NCBI GenBank assembly: GCA_020438595.1
Contig: JAGQUI010000112.1
Coordinates: 1 to 8,014 of the forward strand
DNA length: 8,014 nt
From: Propionibacteriaceae bacterium
Lineage (GTDB): Bacteria > Actinomycetota > Actinomycetes > Propionibacteriales > Propionibacteriaceae
Direction: 5' to 3'
Shown: piece after piece, positions 6,504 through 8,014 of the stretch
How the letters are laid out: each line of letters opens with the position of its first letter
Numbering within the stretch: the first letter of the stretch is position 1
Translations under genes and position numbers: made by a program
The notes under the pieces: generated by a model
Seen by the model: the letters and a program-made list of their open reading frames with translations, nothing else
The model's database searches: none
What the model was told of the DNA's origin: nothing

Positions 6504-8014
6504 TCAGCTGCCCGGGCGCGGGATCTTCTGCTTGTCCACCCGCCCCTCCTTGGCCTCGGCCAGCTCCCGCTTGGCCTGCTCCGACTCGGCCTGCAGCTCG
6601 GCCATGTTGAAGCTGCCCCGCAGCGCCCAGAACACGATCAGGCCCACCACCAGCGACCAGTAAGCGGGCAGCTGCAGGATCAGCGGCGCGGTGATCAGGG
6701 CCACCATGTCGAGACCGCGGAACAGGTTGAGGATCAGCCCCGGCGGCAGCGCGCCCGAGGACGTGGCCATCATCGGGGTCTGGTAGTCCACCTTCTTGGC
6801 GGTCACCCAGCGGACCGCACCCATCAGCCCGGCGAGCGAGGTGATCAGCGCGGCAGACAGCCCGCTGGTCAGGCTGCGGTCCGCACCCGTGCTGGCGATG
6901 CCGACGAACGCGGGCGTGGCCGCAAGGCCCCACAGCAGCGCCAGCATCGCCGGCACCGCCATCGTCGCGGTGCGCAACTGCGCGGTCTTGAACGGGAACG
7001 TGCGGGCCAGTCCTCCGGTGCGGGAGAGCACCCGCAGGCTGCCCAGGAAGGGCACGAGTCCGGCGACCAGGGCCAGGCCGCTGATGAACGGGTTCAGCTG
7101 GCTCATCCGCAGCGCGTCCACCGCGTACGGCACGAACAGGCTCATGCCCAGACCGAGGAACGCGGACGGCTGCCGCTTCAGCCGCTCCACGTCGCGCCAG
7201 ACCAGCGCGCCGAGGCCCAGGCCACGGCCCCGGGTGGGCTTCACGTGGCCCTTCTCGGCCATCCGGCGCTCCACCAGGATGTCCCGGATCAGCCCGAAGT
7301 CGAGGGCGAACATCGCACCCTGCATGCCGGAGACCAGCGACCCGCCGGAGACGAGCCGGGCCCGGCGGATCTCCTCCAGCCGCGCCACGGTGACCTGCAG
7401 CAGCACGACCATGCCGACCAGGCCGGCGGCGGCCAGCCCGGCGAACACCCAGGTGGCGGTGCCGGCCTCGGCGAGGATCGCTGTGGGCAGCCAGCCGGCG
7501 GCCACCGAGACCACGACGAGCAGGACGGCGAGCGCCGCGGTGGCGAACACCGCCTGCAGCACCTTCACGACCCGCACCCGTTCCCTGGTCTGCTCGGACG
7601 CGGCGAACGCGACCAGCCCGGCGCTGCCGAAGGCGGCCGCGCAACTCCACGCGAGCACCTGCAGCCAGGCCAGCCCGGACAGGGCGCCGACGAGCGCGGT
7701 GGTCAGGCCCGCGATCAGGAACGACAGCAGCAGGGGCAGCACCAGCCGGCCGCGCAGCAGGCGGCGGCGGCTGATCGGCGCGTCCATCAGCCAGAAGCCC
7801 TCCGCGGCCGAGGCCAGCACCGGCCCGAACAGCCGGGCCACGCCGAGCGCGACCGCGAAGCAGGCCAGCACCATCGCCGTGGGCACCAGCAGCCGGACGG
7901 AGGCGCAGGACTCGGTATTGCAGCCGGCCATGTTACCCTGGGCGCGCAGCACGATCGAGATAAGCATCGCGCCGATCATCACGACGCTGAAGAGCATCAC
8001 GTAGCTGCACTGCA
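6504..8014 (-). CDS. Large polytopic membrane protein, DUF6297 / ABC-permease-like (partial, N-terminus outside window)
   Basis: The frame is open through the right window edge, giving 502 visible residues. GTG and ATG codons at 8000 and 7997 lie within the first hydrophobic segment and in-frame codons continue upstream (Gln-Cys-Ser-Tyr), so the true start is most likely outside. About 11-12 hydrophobic stretches are visible; counting from 8000 they fall near 2-18, 36-60, 85-107, 112-134, 147-170, 183-205, 277-295, 305-325, 347-369, 378-397, 425-443 and 447-462. A central cytoplasmic stretch holds ALVWRDVERLKRQPSAF (265-281), and the C-terminus ends in a charged, probably coiled-coil tail (MAELQAESEQAKRELAEAKE). 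The pattern resembles actinobacterial DUF6297 proteins, which usually accompany an ABC ATPase; that assignment is from memory and moderate. No signal of a nucleotide-binding domain is present. Confidence 0.75.
   Translation of the reverse strand, partial: QCSYVMLFSVVMIGAMLISIVLRAQGNMAGCNTESCASVRLLVPTAMVLACFAVALGVARLFGPVLASAAEGFWLMDAPISRRRLLRGRLVLPLLLSFLIAGLTTALVGALSGLAWLQVLAWSCAAAFGSAGLVAFAASEQTRERVRVVKVLQAVFATAALAVLLVVVSVAAGWLPTAILAEAGTATWVFAGLAAAGLVGMVVLLQVTVARLEEIRRARLVSGGSLVSGMQGAMFALDFGLIRDILVERRMAEKGHVKPTRGRGLGLGALVWRDVERLKRQPSAFLGLGMSLFVPYAVDALRMSQLNPFISGLALVAGLVPFLGSLRVLSRTGGLARTFPFKTAQLRTATMAVPAMLALLWGLAATPAFVGIASTGADRSLTSGLSAALITSLAGLMGAVRWVTAKKVDYQTPMMATSSGALPPGLILNLFRGLDMVALITAPLILQLPAYWSLVVGLIVFWALRGSFNMAELQAESEQAKRELAEAKEGRVDKQKIPRPGS

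Noticed and set aside
6796..8004. Long plus-strand open frame opposite the membrane protein.
   Set aside because: Ser/Thr/Arg/Pro-rich mirror translation of a high-GC gene; the minus-strand frame has clear membrane-protein character.

Overview
The window is very GC-rich (about 70-80% in coding stretches) and tightly packed, with GTG starts, 1-8 nt gene overlaps and a probable leaderless transcript. The PTS gene architecture also points to an actinomycete (Actinomycetota). I cannot name the genus from the sequence alone.

Positions 1-5345 form a complete uptake and catabolism locus for N-acetylglucosamine (GlcNAc), organised as two divergent operons around one control region at about 3928-4046. 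The leftward operon (minus strand) reads gntR-type regulator, PTS EIIC permease (nagE2-like), glucosamine-6-phosphate deaminase (nagB) and GlcNAc-6-phosphate deacetylase (nagA, cut by the left window edge). The rightward operon (plus strand) reads PTS EIIB (nagF-like), a dedicated PTS EIIA, and a HAD-family phosphatase. EIIA and EIIB would pass phosphate to EIIC, which imports GlcNAc as GlcNAc-6-P. NagA deacetylates this to GlcN-6-P, and NagB converts that to fructose-6-P and ammonia. The regulator is of the HutC/DasR type, and three 10-bp repeats next to its gene look like DasR-responsive elements placed to control both promoters. The role of the HAD phosphatase is unknown; a sugar-phosphate substrate is a reasonable inference from its position.

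Between the EIIC gene and nagB lies a 58-bp near-perfect dyad (1830-1887), the most striking non-coding structure in the window. It could be an mRNA processing or stability hairpin, an operator, or a copy of a dispersed palindromic repeat.

Positions 5346-5805 hold no gene I can support. Base composition drops there (62% GC counted over 5521-5700) and no frame looks like a known protein. It may be a degraded insertion. It ends at a vapBC-type toxin-antitoxin pair on the minus strand (5806-6455), with a 14-bp palindrome over its likely promoter. The remainder (6504-8014, minus strand) is a large polytopic membrane protein resembling the actinobacterial DUF6297 / ABC-permease-like proteins, cut at its N-terminus by the right window edge.

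I found no rRNA, tRNA, CRISPR array or intact mobile element. Most of the window is well-explained carbohydrate metabolism. The items most worth checking are the 58-bp dyad, the tandem operator array, the PTS-coupled HAD phosphatase and the 460-bp orphan interval.
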